Source: Curtobacterium luteum (lineage in GTDB: Bacteria > Actinomycetota > Actinomycetes > Actinomycetales > Microbacteriaceae). Taken from it: a stretch of 64,000 nucleotides of DNA. The position numbers were made by a program, and so were the translations under genes. Below, piece after piece: positions 1 to 11,036 of this stretch (position 1 is its first letter; every line of letters begins with the position of its first letter). The stretch spans positions 43,543-107,542 of the forward strand of contig NZ_LDQC01000038.1 of assembly GCF_001475545.1 (NCBI RefSeq), given 5' to 3'. Below the pieces are notes generated by a model. That model was not told the DNA's origin. It was given only the letters and a program-made list of their open reading frames with translations, and made no database searches.

Positions 1-594
1 CGCGGCGGCGAACACGGTGTCGAGCGACGGCGACCAGTCGTCCGGGTCGGCCAGGCGTCGGGTGTTCCCGTGTCCGGCGGTGCGACGCGCGGGGTCCATC
101 CACACGCCGTCGACGCGCGAGAGGTCGAACGCTGCGGCGTCGCCGAGTTCCACGCGGGCATCGGGCCACGGCGCGAGGTTGTGCGTCGCGACCGCCGCGG
201 TGACCTCGTCGCGGTCCACCGCGGTGACGTCGAGGTCGAGCGCTGCCATCGCCATCGCGTCACCGCCGATCCCGCACCCGAGGTCGGCCACCCGTGTCAG
301 CCCGGCGGCGGCGAACCGGCCGGCGTGCTGCGCGGCGACCTGCAGCCGGGTCGCCTGCTCGAGCCCGGCCTCGGTGAACAGCATGCGCGCGGCGAACGGG
401 CCGAACTTCGCGGCCGCCCTCTGCCGGAGCTTCGCCTGGGTCAGGACGGCGGCGACGAGCCCGGGGTCGTGCCCCTCGCCACGGAGGCGCGAGACGACCC
501 GGACGATCTCGCCACCGTCGGAGACGCTCGGAGTACGGTCGAGCAGGGCCATCCCCTCGGGGGTGAGCAGCTGGGCGAGTTCGGCGGCGTCCAC
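1..594 (-). CDS. Class I SAM-dependent methyltransferase, THUMP-like type (partial)
   Basis: The minus frame reads as a methyltransferase with the glycine-rich SAM motif [14 protein letters not shown] near residue 100, followed by an acidic strand end ([10 protein letters not shown]) and a downstream WMDPARR motif that resembles catalytic motif IV. This matches the actinobacterial THUMP-like-domain methyltransferases; the substrate is unknown. The GTG start at 594 is chosen because GGGAGG lies 8 nt upstream. The C-terminus runs off the window edge, so the THUMP-like domain itself is not seen. The gene is divergent from groES, and the first CIRCE element lies about 40 bp upstream of its start, so HrcA could also influence it. 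Family assignment is from motifs only. Confidence 0.75.
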   Translation of the reverse strand, partial: MDAAELAQLLTPEGMALLDRTPSVSDGGEIVRVVSRLRGEGHDPGLVAAVLTQAKLRQRAAAKFGPFAARMLFTEAGLEQATRLQVAAQHAGRFAAAGLTRVADLGCGIGGDAMAMAALDLDVTAVDRDEVTAAVATHNLAPWPDARVELGDAAAFDLSRVDGVWMDPARRTAGHGNTRRLADPDDWSPSLDTVFAAA

Positions 595-633
595 CCGACG
601 ATCCTCCCAGGTCGCCGGCGAGCCCGACACGTG

Positions 634-660
634 CTGGCACTCGGATTGACCGAGTGCCAG
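634..660. promoter_or_regulatory. CIRCE operator 1 (HrcA binding site)
   Basis: CTGGCACTC, a 9-nt spacer, then GAGTGCCAG: a perfect inverted repeat that matches the CIRCE consensus (TTAGCACTC-N9-GAGTGCTAA) in its core. It covers the -35 box of the groES promoter, so bound HrcA would block RNA polymerase. Confidence 0.93.
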
Positions 661-674
661 ACTGTCCCTAGAGT
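646..674 (+). promoter_or_regulatory. groES promoter
   Basis: TTGACC (646-651), a 17-nt spacer and TAGAGT (669-674) form a good housekeeping-type promoter. The -35 box lies inside CIRCE 1 and the likely transcription start lies at or just before CIRCE 2, an arrangement expected for tight heat-shock repression. Confidence 0.85.
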
Positions 675-679
675 TGGCG

Positions 680-706
680 TTGGCACTCTCCTGTGCGTAG
701 TGCCAA
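680..706. promoter_or_regulatory. CIRCE operator 2 (HrcA binding site)
   Basis: TTGGCACTC, 9 nt, TAGTGCCAA: the second inverted repeat, with one mismatch in the core. Its centre is 46 bp from that of CIRCE 1, so the two sites flank the transcription start of groES. Confidence 0.9.
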
Positions 707-753
707 CCGGTTCCCATCTGTACCGAGTCAGTACCGAGAAAGAAGAGGTCACC

Positions 754-1050
754 GTGGCCGTCAGCATCAAGCCGCTCGAGGATCGCATCGTCATCCGCCA
801 GGTCGAGGCGGAGCAGACCACCGCTTCCGGTCTGGTCATCCCGGACACCGCCAAGGAGAAGCCCCAGGAGGGCGAGGTCGTGGCCGTGGGTCCGGGCCGC
901 GTCGACGACAACGGCAACCGCATCCCGCTGGACATCGCCGTCGGCGACAAGGTCATCTACTCCAAGTACGGCGGCACCGAGGTCAAGTACTCGGGCGAGG
1001 ACCTGCTGGTCCTCTCGGCCCGCGACGTCCTCGCGGTCGTCGTGCGCTGA
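754..1050 (+). CDS. groES: Co-chaperonin GroES (Hsp10)
   Basis: The 98-residue protein begins [14 protein letters not shown] and has full family length. It forms the heptameric lid of the GroEL chamber in the cytoplasm. The conserved GKVxxVGPG-like segment is present as EVVAVGPGR near residue 45, and the C-terminal [17 protein letters not shown] block is intact. Start GTG 754 is set by the family N-terminus and by the AAGAGG sequence upstream. The gene stands alone: no groEL follows, and a terminator hairpin comes directly after, so groEL must lie elsewhere (common in actinobacteria). Two CIRCE operators upstream indicate HrcA repression. Confidence 0.97.
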   Translation: MAVSIKPLEDRIVIRQVEAEQTTASGLVIPDTAKEKPQEGEVVAVGPGRVDDNGNRIPLDIAVGDKVIYSKYGGTEVKYSGEDLLVLSARDVLAVVVR

Positions 1051-1066
1051 TCCAGCCCACACTGCG

Positions 1067-1100
1067 AACGCCCCGTCGGCCACCTGGTCGGCGGGGCGTT
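1067..1100 (+). terminator. Rho-independent-type terminator after groES
   Basis: AACGCCCCG (1067-1075) pairs perfectly with CGGGGCGTT (1092-1100). It follows the groES stop by 16 nt. The T run after the stem is short, as is usual in high-GC actinobacteria. Confidence 0.8.
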
Positions 1101-1140
1101 TGTCCGTCCGCGCTCGGTCCGGCGGTGCGCTCCGCGCCTT

Positions 1141-1160
1141 CCGTCCGGGAGGCACGGTGC
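1141..1160. repeat. Dispersed GGGAGGCACGG repeat, single copy
   Basis: Carries GTCCGGGAGGCACGGTGC, one copy of the short repeat family found throughout the window. It lies in the 148-bp gap upstream of rarD, about 26 bp before the rarD -10 box. Confidence 0.6.
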
Positions 1161-1186
1161 CGGTCCGCAGCGTCGGCGTGGCTTCC

Positions 1187-1192
1187 TAGGAT
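1187..1192 (+). promoter_or_regulatory. Leaderless-type -10 box of rarD
   Basis: TAGGAT ends exactly 6 nt before the GTG start at 1199. No Shine-Dalgarno sequence is present, so transcription probably begins at or next to the start codon. Confidence 0.6.
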
Positions 1193-1198
1193 GGTTCC

Positions 1199-2161
1199 GT
1201 GAGTGAACCGACGACCACGCGACCCGTCCGCAGCGAGGCATCCGTCGGGGTCCTCCAGGCGATCGTGGCCTACGGGCTGTGGGGACTCATGCCGCTGCTC
1301 TTCGCGGCGATGTCCCCGGCCGGAGCGTTCGAGATCGTCGCCTGGCGGATCGTCTTCGGGCTGGTGTTCTGCGCGGTCGCCATCGCCGTCACCCGCTCGT
1401 GGCTGCGCACCCGTTCCCTGGTCGCCCAGCGCCGGGTGATGCTCGTGATGGGGCTCGCGGCGGTGCTCATCCTGGTGAACTGGACGGTGTACGTCGCGGC
1501 GACGACCACCGGGCACACGGTCGAGGCGGCCCTCGGCTACTTCATCAACCCGCTCGTCACGATCGCGCTCGGCGTCGTCGTGCTCCGTGAGCGGCTTCGT
1601 CCGGCGCAGTGGGCCGCGGTCGGCATCAGTGTCGTCGCGGTGGTCGTGATCGCGGTCGGGTACGGGCAGATGCCGTGGATCTCCCTCGCGCTGGCGTTCT
1701 CGTTCGGACTGTACGGGCTCGTGAAGAAGCGGGTCGGCGGGACGGTCGACGCACTGAGTGGTCTGACGATCGAGACCGTGTGGCTGCTGCCGATCGCGGT
1801 CGTCGCGCTCGTGGTGATGGGGGTGACGGGCCTCGGCGGCGGCGTGACGTTCACGAGCGAAGGGTGGGCGCACGTCCTCGTCACGGTGCTGACCGGACCG
1901 GCGACCGCGGTGCCGCTGCTGCTCTTCGCGTCGTCGGCGCGGCGGGTGAGCCTGTCGACGCTCGGGTTGACGCAGTACCTCGCGCCGGTGGTGCAGCTGC
2001 TCGTCGGTGTGGTCGTGCAGCACGAGCCGATGCCGCCCGAACGGTGGATCGGCTTCGCGATCGTGTGGCTGGCGCTCGTCGTGCTCACGGTGGACAGCTT
2101 CGCTGCGGCACGGTCCTCGCGGCGTCGTGCCCGGGCAGCACCGGTTGCTGACCCGGCCTGA
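1199..2161 (+). CDS. rarD: EamA/RarD family drug/metabolite-type membrane transporter
   Basis: A 320-residue membrane protein with about ten hydrophobic segments and the two-fold EamA repeat. The opening matches RarD: a glycine-rich helix with AYGLWGLMPLLF near residue 27, then FEIVAWRIVFGL. RarD proteins are named for a chloramphenicol-sensitivity phenotype, but their natural substrate is unknown, so the name denotes family only. The GTG start gives MSEPTTTRP and is supported by the -10 hexamer 6 nt upstream. A long perfect hairpin at 2349-2392 is shared with the convergent binding-protein gene. The C-terminus is Arg-rich and cytoplasmic. Confidence 0.88.
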   Translation: MSEPTTTRPVRSEASVGVLQAIVAYGLWGLMPLLFAAMSPAGAFEIVAWRIVFGLVFCAVAIAVTRSWLRTRSLVAQRRVMLVMGLAAVLILVNWTVYVAATTTGHTVEAALGYFINPLVTIALGVVVLRERLRPAQWAAVGISVVAVVVIAVGYGQMPWISLALAFSFGLYGLVKKRVGGTVDALSGLTIETVWLLPIAVVALVVMGVTGLGGGVTFTSEGWAHVLVTVLTGPATAVPLLLFASSARRVSLSTLGLTQYLAPVVQLLVGVVVQHEPMPPERWIGFAIVWLALVVLTVDSFAAARSSRRRARAAPVADPA

Positions 2162-2176
2162 CCTGTCGGCCGTGCG

Positions 2177-2192
2177 CCGTGCCTCCAGGCCG
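2177..2192. repeat. Dispersed CCGTGCCTCCAGGCCG repeat, single copy
   Basis: One copy of the short repeat, just 16 bp after the rarD stop codon. The rest of the 2162-2408 gap holds two further inverted repeats and no credible gene. Confidence 0.6.
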
Positions 2193-2248
2193 TCCCGCGG
2201 TGGGCCGGAGGTCCTGGCCTGGCGCGCGCAGCGGGCCGAGTCTCGGCC

Positions 2249-2292
2249 CCGCGGACAGTTTCCCGCCCTCGCGGCCGCGAAACCGTCCGCGG
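2249..2292. repeat. Imperfect 14-bp inverted repeat downstream of rarD
   Basis: CCGCGGACAGTTTC (2249-2262) pairs with GAAACCGTCCGCGG (2279-2292) with one mismatch. It lies in the convergent gap between rarD and the binding-protein gene and may contribute to termination. Confidence 0.5.
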
Positions 2293-2348
2293 AGGCGAGT
2301 CTCGGGGTCGGCGACCGACCGTGCGCCGAGGAGCCACGAGACATGACG

Positions 2349-2392
2349 CCGGCCCCGAGTCTCGGCTGCGTGCAGCCGAGACTCGGGGCCGG
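2349..2392. terminator. Bidirectional terminator, 20-bp perfect hairpin
   Basis: Arms 2349-2368 and 2373-2392 are perfectly complementary around a CGTG loop. It sits between convergent rarD and the minus-strand binding-protein gene and can serve both. The half-site GAGTCTCGG recurs several times in the preceding 120 bp. Confidence 0.85.
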
Positions 2393-2408
2393 TCGTCGTG
2401 AGCCGGAC

Positions 2409-3743
2409 CTACTTCGAGACCGAGCCCTGGATGGCGCTCTGGTACACAGGCTTGTTGTCCGCGTCGAACTTGTAGATGCCGATGTAGGCGCTCGACGGGT
2501 CGTTGTTCTCGTCGAACGGCCCGATGCCGGAGGGACCGGTGTAGTGAATGTCCTTGCCGTCACCGAGGAGCGTCGAGCACTCCTTGAACGTCGAGCACTC
2601 GGTGCCGCCGTCCGCGCCGGAGACCGCAGCCATGTTGGCCTGGATCGTGCCGGAATCGGTGCCCTTGCCCTTCACCGCGGCGAGGGCGGCGAGCATCGTG
2701 GCGTCGTAGGACTCGGCCGCGTACGAGTAGTCGGCGAGCTCCTTGCCCGAGGACTGCTTGTAGAACGCGGCGAGCTTCTTCTTCAGGTCGTCCTTCGGCG
2801 AGGCGCCGGGGATGGTGCCCTGCGCGCCCTCGAGGGTGCCCTTGTCGAAGTCCTTCGAGTAGTCAGCGGTGTTGCCGTCGGACATGTAGATGCTCGACAT
2901 CTTCGCGTTCTGCGCCTTGAGCTCCGGGATGATCGACTTCGTCTCGTCGAAGGCCAGGACGACGATCGCGTCCGGCTTCGAGTCGAGCGCTGCGGTCACC
3001 TCGGACGAGAACGTGGTCTGTCCGGGCGGGAACTCCTGACCCTTGCCCTTGCCGCCGTAGACGACCTGGCCACCGGACGCCTCGACCGCGGCCTGGACCG
3101 AGTTGCGCAAGCCCGTGCCGTAGGTGTCGTTGAAGACGAGGAACGCGACCTTGGCGTTGCCGTCACCCGTGATGAGCTGGCCGAGCGCCGAACCCTGCAC
3201 CGAGTCCGGCGGTGCCGTCCGGAAGTAGTACGACGAGTAGCCGGAGAGGTCGGTCGCAGTGTTCGCGGGGGAGATCTCCACGATGCAGTTGCTCGTGAGC
3301 TGGTCGATCACGTTGAGCGTGACGGACGAGGACTCGGCGCCGATCGCGACCGGGACCTTCGCGTTGACCAGCTTGTTCGCAGCGGCGCTCGACACGGTCA
3401 TGTCGTTGCTGTCGCCGGAGTCCGTCGCCGGGCTGATCGAGACGTCCTTGCCCAGCACGCCGCCGGCGGCGTTGATGTCCTCGACCGCGAGACCCACACC
3501 GGACTCGGCGGGCGGGTTGAGGTACGCGAGCGAACCGGTGAGCGGCAGGATCGTGCCGATCTTCAGCGCGTCGGTGCTGCGGGAGTCCGGAGCCTTGCAG
3601 CTCGCGGCCGGGTCCTTCTTCGCGCCGCCGGAGGCGGACTCCGAAGGCGAGCTGCCGCCCGAGGTGGTGGAACACGCGGCGAGCAGGAGTGCTGCAACTC
3701 CCGCCACTGCCAGTGCCGAGGTGGCACGGGTGGTTCTGATCAT
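2409..3743 (-). CDS. Branched-chain amino acid ABC transporter substrate-binding lipoprotein (LivJ type)
   Basis: A 444-residue exported protein. The N-terminus has two Arg residues, a hydrophobic stretch and lipobox LLAAC with Cys24, so it is a lipoprotein tethered outside the membrane. The mature part follows the type 1 periplasmic-binding fold: LKIGTILPLTGSLAYLNPP opens the first lobe, and VYGGKGKGQEF plus an acidic SYDATMLAALAAVKGK helix follow. It is the expected capture subunit for the livHMGF-type system at 5749-9884, although guaB lies between and it is transcribed from the opposite strand. The ATG at 3743 is chosen because it gives a normal signal peptide; the open frame extends 13 residues further. 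The ligand is inferred from the family only. Confidence 0.87.
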   Translation of the reverse strand: MIRTTRATSALAVAGVAALLLAACSTTSGGSSPSESASGGAKKDPAASCKAPDSRSTDALKIGTILPLTGSLAYLNPPAESGVGLAVEDINAAGGVLGKDVSISPATDSGDSNDMTVSSAAANKLVNAKVPVAIGAESSSVTLNVIDQLTSNCIVEISPANTATDLSGYSSYYFRTAPPDSVQGSALGQLITGDGNAKVAFLVFNDTYGTGLRNSVQAAVEASGGQVVYGGKGKGQEFPPGQTTFSSEVTAALDSKPDAIVVLAFDETKSIIPELKAQNAKMSSIYMSDGNTADYSKDFDKGTLEGAQGTIPGASPKDDLKKKLAAFYKQSSGKELADYSYAAESYDATMLAALAAVKGKGTDSGTIQANMAAVSGADGGTECSTFKECSTLLGDGKDIHYTGPSGIGPFDENNDPSSAYIGIYKFDADNKPVYQSAIQGSVSK

Positions 3744-3934
3744 CCGTGGAGCCCTTTCTCTGCGCGGGGGACCGGACCGCATCGGGTCGAGCGCGGTGTC
3801 CTCCGCGTGGGATGTCGAGAAAGCTAGAGCGGATCTGTTTCGCCCGTGTGACGATCATCCACCCCTGGATGTTTCGTTACAGAGCCGTGATGCAAGCTGA
3901 GCAGCCGCACAACCGCCCTGTCCCCCGGACGCGC

Positions 3935-3969
3935 GAGCGCCCCGCTCCTCGTGGAGGAACGGGGCGCTC
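3935..3969 (-). terminator. Terminator of guaB
   Basis: GAGCGCCCCG (3935-3944) pairs with CGGGGCGCTC (3960-3969); the loop contains a second small stem (CTCC/GGAG). It lies 12 bp beyond the guaB stop codon. Confidence 0.82.
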
Positions 3970-3980
3970 GGAGGGTCGGG

Positions 3981-7167
<3,187 letters not shown>

Positions 7168-7178
7168 GGGAGCGCGTC

Positions 7179-8165
7179 ATGGACTACTTCGTCAACCTGC
7201 TCAGCAGCCTCAGCCAGGAGGCCCTGGCACCCACCACGGCCGCGTTCGCCCTCGCCGCGATCGGCCTGAACGTGCACTTCGGCCTCACCGGACTCGTCAA
7301 CATGGGCCAGGCGGCGTTCCTGCTGCTCGGCGCCTACGGCTTCGCGATCTCGATCACGAACGGTCTGCCCTTCGTGGTGGCGGTGCTCATCGCCCTCGCC
7401 ATCGCCATCGTCTTCGCGATCATCCTCGGCATCCCGACCCTGCGGCTCCGCGGTGACTACCTGGCGATCGTGACGATCTCCGGCGCCGAGATCATCCGCA
7501 TGGTCGGCCGGTCGAGCCTGCTCACGGACACCACCGGCGGCTCGAACGGCATCGCCGGATCGACCTACCGCGACCCGTTCAACGCGATCAGCCCGCTGCC
7601 GGACGGCACCACGACCATCCTGTGGTTCACGTACTCGAACAACGGCGTCAACGGCTGGTGGATCCGACTCGCGGCGTGGGGACTCGTCGCCCTCTTCACC
7701 CTCGTGCTCTTCCTCCTCATGCGCAGCCCGTGGGGCCGCGTCGTGAAGGCGATCCGCGAGGACGAGGACGCCGTCCGCTCCCTCGGCAAGAACGTCTACT
7801 CGTACAAGATGCAGGCGCTCGTCTTCGGTGGCGCACTCGGAGCCCTGGCCGGCGTCATCTACGTCCTGCCGAGTTCCGTGCAACCGGACGCCATGGGCCG
7901 CTCGATGACGTTCTTCATCTGGACGGCGCTCATCCTCGGCGGTGCGGCGACGGTGTTCGGGCCGGTGCTCGGCGCGGTGCTGTTCTTCGTCGTCCGGCTC
8001 TTCATCCGCACGGTCGCGAGCGACTTCATCCCCGACTCGATCATGAACCAGCAGCAGGCGGAGCAGTTCTCCTACGTGCTCGTCGGCGTCGCGCTCATGC
8101 TCCTCATCGTGTTCCGTCCACAGGGACTCCTCGGCAACAAGAAGGAGCTGACGTTCAGTGTCTGA
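7179..8165 (+). CDS. livM: LivM-type branched-chain amino acid ABC permease
   Basis: 328 residues, all-helical membrane protein with LivM features: LNVHFGLTGLVNMGQAAF near the start, the GDYLAIVTISGAEIIRMV segment that contacts the ATPases, and the C-terminal FRPQGLLG signature. It pairs with LivH to form the translocation path. The start ATG 7179 follows AAGGGAG; the gap to livH is 11 bp. Its last eight bases overlap the start of livG, showing translational coupling. Nothing unusual in length or motif content. Confidence 0.93.
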   Translation: MDYFVNLLSSLSQEALAPTTAAFALAAIGLNVHFGLTGLVNMGQAAFLLLGAYGFAISITNGLPFVVAVLIALAIAIVFAIILGIPTLRLRGDYLAIVTISGAEIIRMVGRSSLLTDTTGGSNGIAGSTYRDPFNAISPLPDGTTTILWFTYSNNGVNGWWIRLAAWGLVALFTLVLFLLMRSPWGRVVKAIREDEDAVRSLGKNVYSYKMQALVFGGALGALAGVIYVLPSSVQPDAMGRSMTFFIWTALILGGAATVFGPVLGAVLFFVVRLFIRTVASDFIPDSIMNQQQAEQFSYVLVGVALMLLIVFRPQGLLGNKKELTFSV

Positions 8166-9042
8166 GTACAGCCACCCCAAGGCCGACCCGATCCTGACGG
8201 TCGACACCGTCACCCGGCGCTTCGGCGGCATGACCGCGGTCGACGTCGACCACCTCGAGGTCCAGCGGGGCTCGATCACCGCCCTCATCGGCCCGAACGG
8301 CGCGGGCAAGACGACCTTCTTCAACCTGCTCACCGGGTTCGACAAGCCGAGCCCCGGCGCGACGACCCGCTTCAACGGCGACACGCTGCAGAAGACGAGC
8401 GCGACGCACATCGCGAACAAGGGCATGGTCCGCACGTTCCAGCTCACCAAGGCGCTCTCGCGGCTCACAGTGATGCAGAACATGCTGCTCGGAGCACGCG
8501 ACCAGCCGGGCGAGAACTTCTTCGCCGCACTCGTCCCCGCTCTCTGGCGACCCCGTGAGCGGGCGATCACCGCGAAGGCCGAGGAGATCCTCGCCCGCTT
8601 CAAGCTCGACACGAAGGCCGACGACTACGCCGGCTCGCTGTCCGGCGGTCAGCGGAAGCTCCTCGAGATGGCCCGCGCGCTCATGTCCGACCCGACGATG
8701 ATCATGCTCGACGAGCCGATGGCCGGCGTGAACCCCGCGCTGACCCAGTCGCTCCTCGGGCACATCCAGTCCCTCCGCGACGACGGCATGACCGTGCTGT
8801 TCGTCGAGCACGACATGCACATGGTCCGGCACATCTCGGACTGGGTGGTCGTGATGGCCGAGGGCAAGGTCGTGGCCGAGGGGCCGGCCGACACCGTGAT
8901 GGACGACCAGGCCGTCATCGACGCGTACCTCGGTGCCCACCACGACACCGACCTGGGCGACGACTCGCTCCTCACCGAGGAGACCTACGAGGAGCTCGCC
9001 GAGGAAGTCAAGGAAGAAGACGAGCAGGAGGCGACCCGATGA
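8158..9042 (+). CDS. livG: LivG-type ABC transporter ATPase
   Basis: 294 residues. Walker A GPNGAGKTT near residue 44, signature LSGGQRK near 162, Walker B IMLDEP near 182 and the switch His (FVEHDMHMV) are all intact, so it should hydrolyse ATP. LivG/LivF heterodimers power branched-chain amino acid uptake. The C-terminal 30 residues are strongly acidic (EETYEELAEEVKEEDEQ), beyond the usual family end. GTG start 8158 overlaps the livM stop by 8 bp, and the stop overlaps livF by ATGA. Confidence 0.94.
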   Translation: MSEYSHPKADPILTVDTVTRRFGGMTAVDVDHLEVQRGSITALIGPNGAGKTTFFNLLTGFDKPSPGATTRFNGDTLQKTSATHIANKGMVRTFQLTKALSRLTVMQNMLLGARDQPGENFFAALVPALWRPRERAITAKAEEILARFKLDTKADDYAGSLSGGQRKLLEMARALMSDPTMIMLDEPMAGVNPALTQSLLGHIQSLRDDGMTVLFVEHDMHMVRHISDWVVVMAEGKVVAEGPADTVMDDQAVIDAYLGAHHDTDLGDDSLLTEETYEELAEEVKEEDEQEATR

Positions 9043-9884
9043 CCGACGCACCGAACGCTGCCGACGCGAGCCGCGCCTCCAGTCCGACGTCGGCGGCTGC
9101 CGAGACCGGCGCGACCGCAGCGCCGACCGCCACCGCCACCCTGGACCGCGAGCCGGTCCTGAGCGCGAAGAACCTCGTCGCCGGCTACCTGCCCGGGGTC
9201 AACATCCTCAACGGGTGCGACCTCGACTGCTACCCCGGCGAGCTCATCGGCATCATCGGCCCGAACGGTGCCGGCAAGTCGACGCTCCTCAAGGCGCTCT
9301 TCGGTCTCGTGTCCATCCGCGAGGGGTCGGTGAGCCTGCAGGGTGAGGACATCACGAACCTCAAGGCGAACAAGCTCGTCCAGGCGGGTGTCGGCTTCGT
9401 CCCGCAGACGAACAACGTCTTCCCGTCGCTCTCCATCGAGGAGAACCTGCAGATGGGGCTGTACCTCCGTCCCCGGAAGTTCGCCGAGCGCCTGGAGGTC
9501 ATCTACGACCTCTTCCCGGTGCTCGCGCAGCGCCGCAACCAGCGGGCCGGATCGCTCTCCGGCGGTGAGCGGCAGTCGGTCGCGATGGCCAGGGCGCTCA
9601 TGATGGACCCCAAGGTGCTGCTCCTCGACGAGCCGAGCGCAGGCCTGTCGCCGGTGCGGCAGGACGAGACGTTCATCCGCACGCGCCGGATCAACAAGGC
9701 CGGTGTGTCGATCATCATGGTGGAGCAGAACGCGCGACGCTGTCTGCAGATCTGCGATCGTGGGTACGTGCTCGACCAGGGGAGGAACGCGTACTCGGGC
9801 ACCGGGCGCGAGCTCGCCGACGACCCGAAGGTCATCGAGCTGTACCTGGGGACGCTCGCCAAGGACGTCGACTCGGCGCGGTAG
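9039..9884 (+). CDS. livF: LivF-type ABC transporter ATPase
   Basis: 281 residues. An Ala/Thr/Pro-rich N-terminal tail of about 40 residues precedes the ATPase domain. Walker A GPNGAGKST near residue 75, the LivF hallmark VGFVPQTNNVFPSLSIEENL, signature LSGGERQS, and Walker B LLLDEP are present. It ends the operon and is followed by a strong hairpin. The ATG at 9039 overlaps livG by ATGA; a downstream start would remove the low-complexity tail, but the coupling supports the annotated one. Confidence 0.92.
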   Translation: MTDAPNAADASRASSPTSAAAETGATAAPTATATLDREPVLSAKNLVAGYLPGVNILNGCDLDCYPGELIGIIGPNGAGKSTLLKALFGLVSIREGSVSLQGEDITNLKANKLVQAGVGFVPQTNNVFPSLSIEENLQMGLYLRPRKFAERLEVIYDLFPVLAQRRNQRAGSLSGGERQSVAMARALMMDPKVLLLDEPSAGLSPVRQDETFIRTRRINKAGVSIIMVEQNARRCLQICDRGYVLDQGRNAYSGTGRELADDPKVIELYLGTLAKDVDSAR

Positions 9885-9931
9885 CGCCGGTCGGCCGCGG
9901 GTCCCGCTGTGGGGGTGGGATCCGCACCGGG

Positions 9932-9969
9932 TGGGGCCGTGCGTGGACGCTCCGCGCCGCACGGCCCCA
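9932..9969 (+). terminator. Terminator of the livHMGF operon
   Basis: TGGGGCCGTGCG (9932-9943) pairs with CGCACGGCCCCA (9958-9969), a perfect 12-bp stem, 48 bp after the livF stop. The remaining 9885-10099 gap holds only this hairpin and a short dispersed repeat. Confidence 0.83.
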
Positions 9970-10050
9970 TTCCCGTGTGCGCCCGGTCCCGGTGTCCCGG
10001 GTGCGGCTCCCGGTGGTCCCGGCGGGTCGGCCGCCGGGTCGCGCCGTGCA

Positions 10051-10067
10051 CCGGCCTGGAGGCACGG
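10051..10067. repeat. Dispersed CCGGCCTGGAGGCACGG repeat, single copy
   Basis: Exact copy of the short repeat core in reverse orientation, about 20 bp upstream of the -10 box of the next gene. Confidence 0.65.
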
Positions 10068-10099
10068 GTCTGCCCCGACGGTCGGCTACCGTTGCGCAG

Positions 10100-10309
10100 G
10101 TGCGCACCCCCGGTCCCCGTCCGCGCGGCTCCCGCCCGCTCGGGCCCCTCGCGCTCGACGCCGTCGTCTGGCTGCTCTTCGTGGCGCTGTTCGTCGGGGC
10201 CGCACTGCTCGTGAAGGTCGCCGCGGTGCTCCTCGTCGTCCTCGTGGTGCTCGCGGTGCTGCTCGGCCTCACCCTCCGGGTCCTGCGGAAGCGTCGGTCG
10301 CGCGGCTGA
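10100..10309 (+). CDS. Small membrane protein, unknown function
   Basis: 69 residues. A short Arg/Pro-rich head (RTPGPRPRGSRP) is followed by a continuous hydrophobic stretch of about 38 residues rich in Leu, Val and Ala, then a basic tail (RVLRKRRSRG). It could cross the membrane twice with both ends inside. GTG 10100 is preferred to the upstream ATG at 9977 because TACCGT ends 7 nt before it, the leaderless pattern common here. I do not recognise a family. Reality of the gene rests on the promoter match and the clear hydrophobic/basic layout. Confidence 0.5.
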   Translation: MRTPGPRPRGSRPLGPLALDAVVWLLFVALFVGAALLVKVAAVLLVVLVVLAVLLGLTLRVLRKRRSRG

Positions 10310-10388
10310 TCGCACTTCATCCTCCGGGACGACCGCGCTCACCCGCCGCCCCGATCCGCCACGTGCACCCTGCCGCCACCCTGAGGGT

Positions 10389-11036
10389 GTGACCACGCTC
10401 ATCAACGATCCGCGCGTCCTCGCGGTCCCCGTCCGCCCGACGCACGAGCCGCTCGTTCGCCTGGCCGACCTCGGTGTCCGCAGCGCGTCGTCCGGTCCCG
10501 GTGGGCTCGTCCGGCCCGGCGTGGCCGACCGGCTCGTGCGTGCCGACCGATCGCTCCCCGCCGGCGTGCACCTGCTCGTGGTAGAGGGGTACCGCACGCT
10601 CGAGGCCCAGTGCGCGATCATCGCCGACTACCGGGCGACCCTGGCCGCCCTGCACCCCGACGCCACCGCCGGCGACCTCGACGACCTCGTCTCCCGCTTC
10701 GTCGCACCCGCGCAGGCCGCGCCGCACGTCGCCGGGGCCGCGGTCGACTGCACCCTCGTGGACGACGACGGCGTCGAGCTCTGGCTGGGGACGGCGATCG
10801 ACGACACCCCGGAGCAGAGCGGCGGCCGGTGCTTCACCGGCTCCCCGGACATCGACGACGAGGCCCGGGCGAACCGAGCGGTGATGGCCTCGGCCCTCGA
10901 ACCGGTCGGCATGGTGAACTACGAGACCGAGTGGTGGCACTGGAGCCACGGCGACCGGTACTGGGCGCACCGGACGGGTGCCGCCGCCGCCCGGTACGAG
11001 GCGGTCCCCGCTGCCGCGTCGGGAGCGGCGGCGTGA
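10389..11036 (+). CDS. D-alanyl-D-alanine dipeptidase (VanX/DdpX family, M15D)
   Basis: 215 residues. VanX-type zinc peptidases cleave D-Ala-D-Ala in the cytoplasm. The zinc and catalytic set can be placed: His113 and Asp120 in APHVAGAAVD, Glu181 and His184 in EWWHWS, and the substrate-binding Arg69 in VVEGYRT. It opens a three-gene operon with alanine racemase and D-Ala-D-Ala ligase, each overlapping the next by 4 bp. With a ligase that appears to make D-Ala-D-Ala, it more likely recycles or tunes the dipeptide pool than gives glycopeptide resistance. Start GTG 10389; no clear Shine-Dalgarno. Confidence 0.88.
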   Translation: MTTLINDPRVLAVPVRPTHEPLVRLADLGVRSASSGPGGLVRPGVADRLVRADRSLPAGVHLLVVEGYRTLEAQCAIIADYRATLAALHPDATAGDLDDLVSRFVAPAQAAPHVAGAAVDCTLVDDDGVELWLGTAIDDTPEQSGGRCFTGSPDIDDEARANRAVMASALEPVGMVNYETEWWHWSHGDRYWAHRTGAAAARYEAVPAAASGAAA

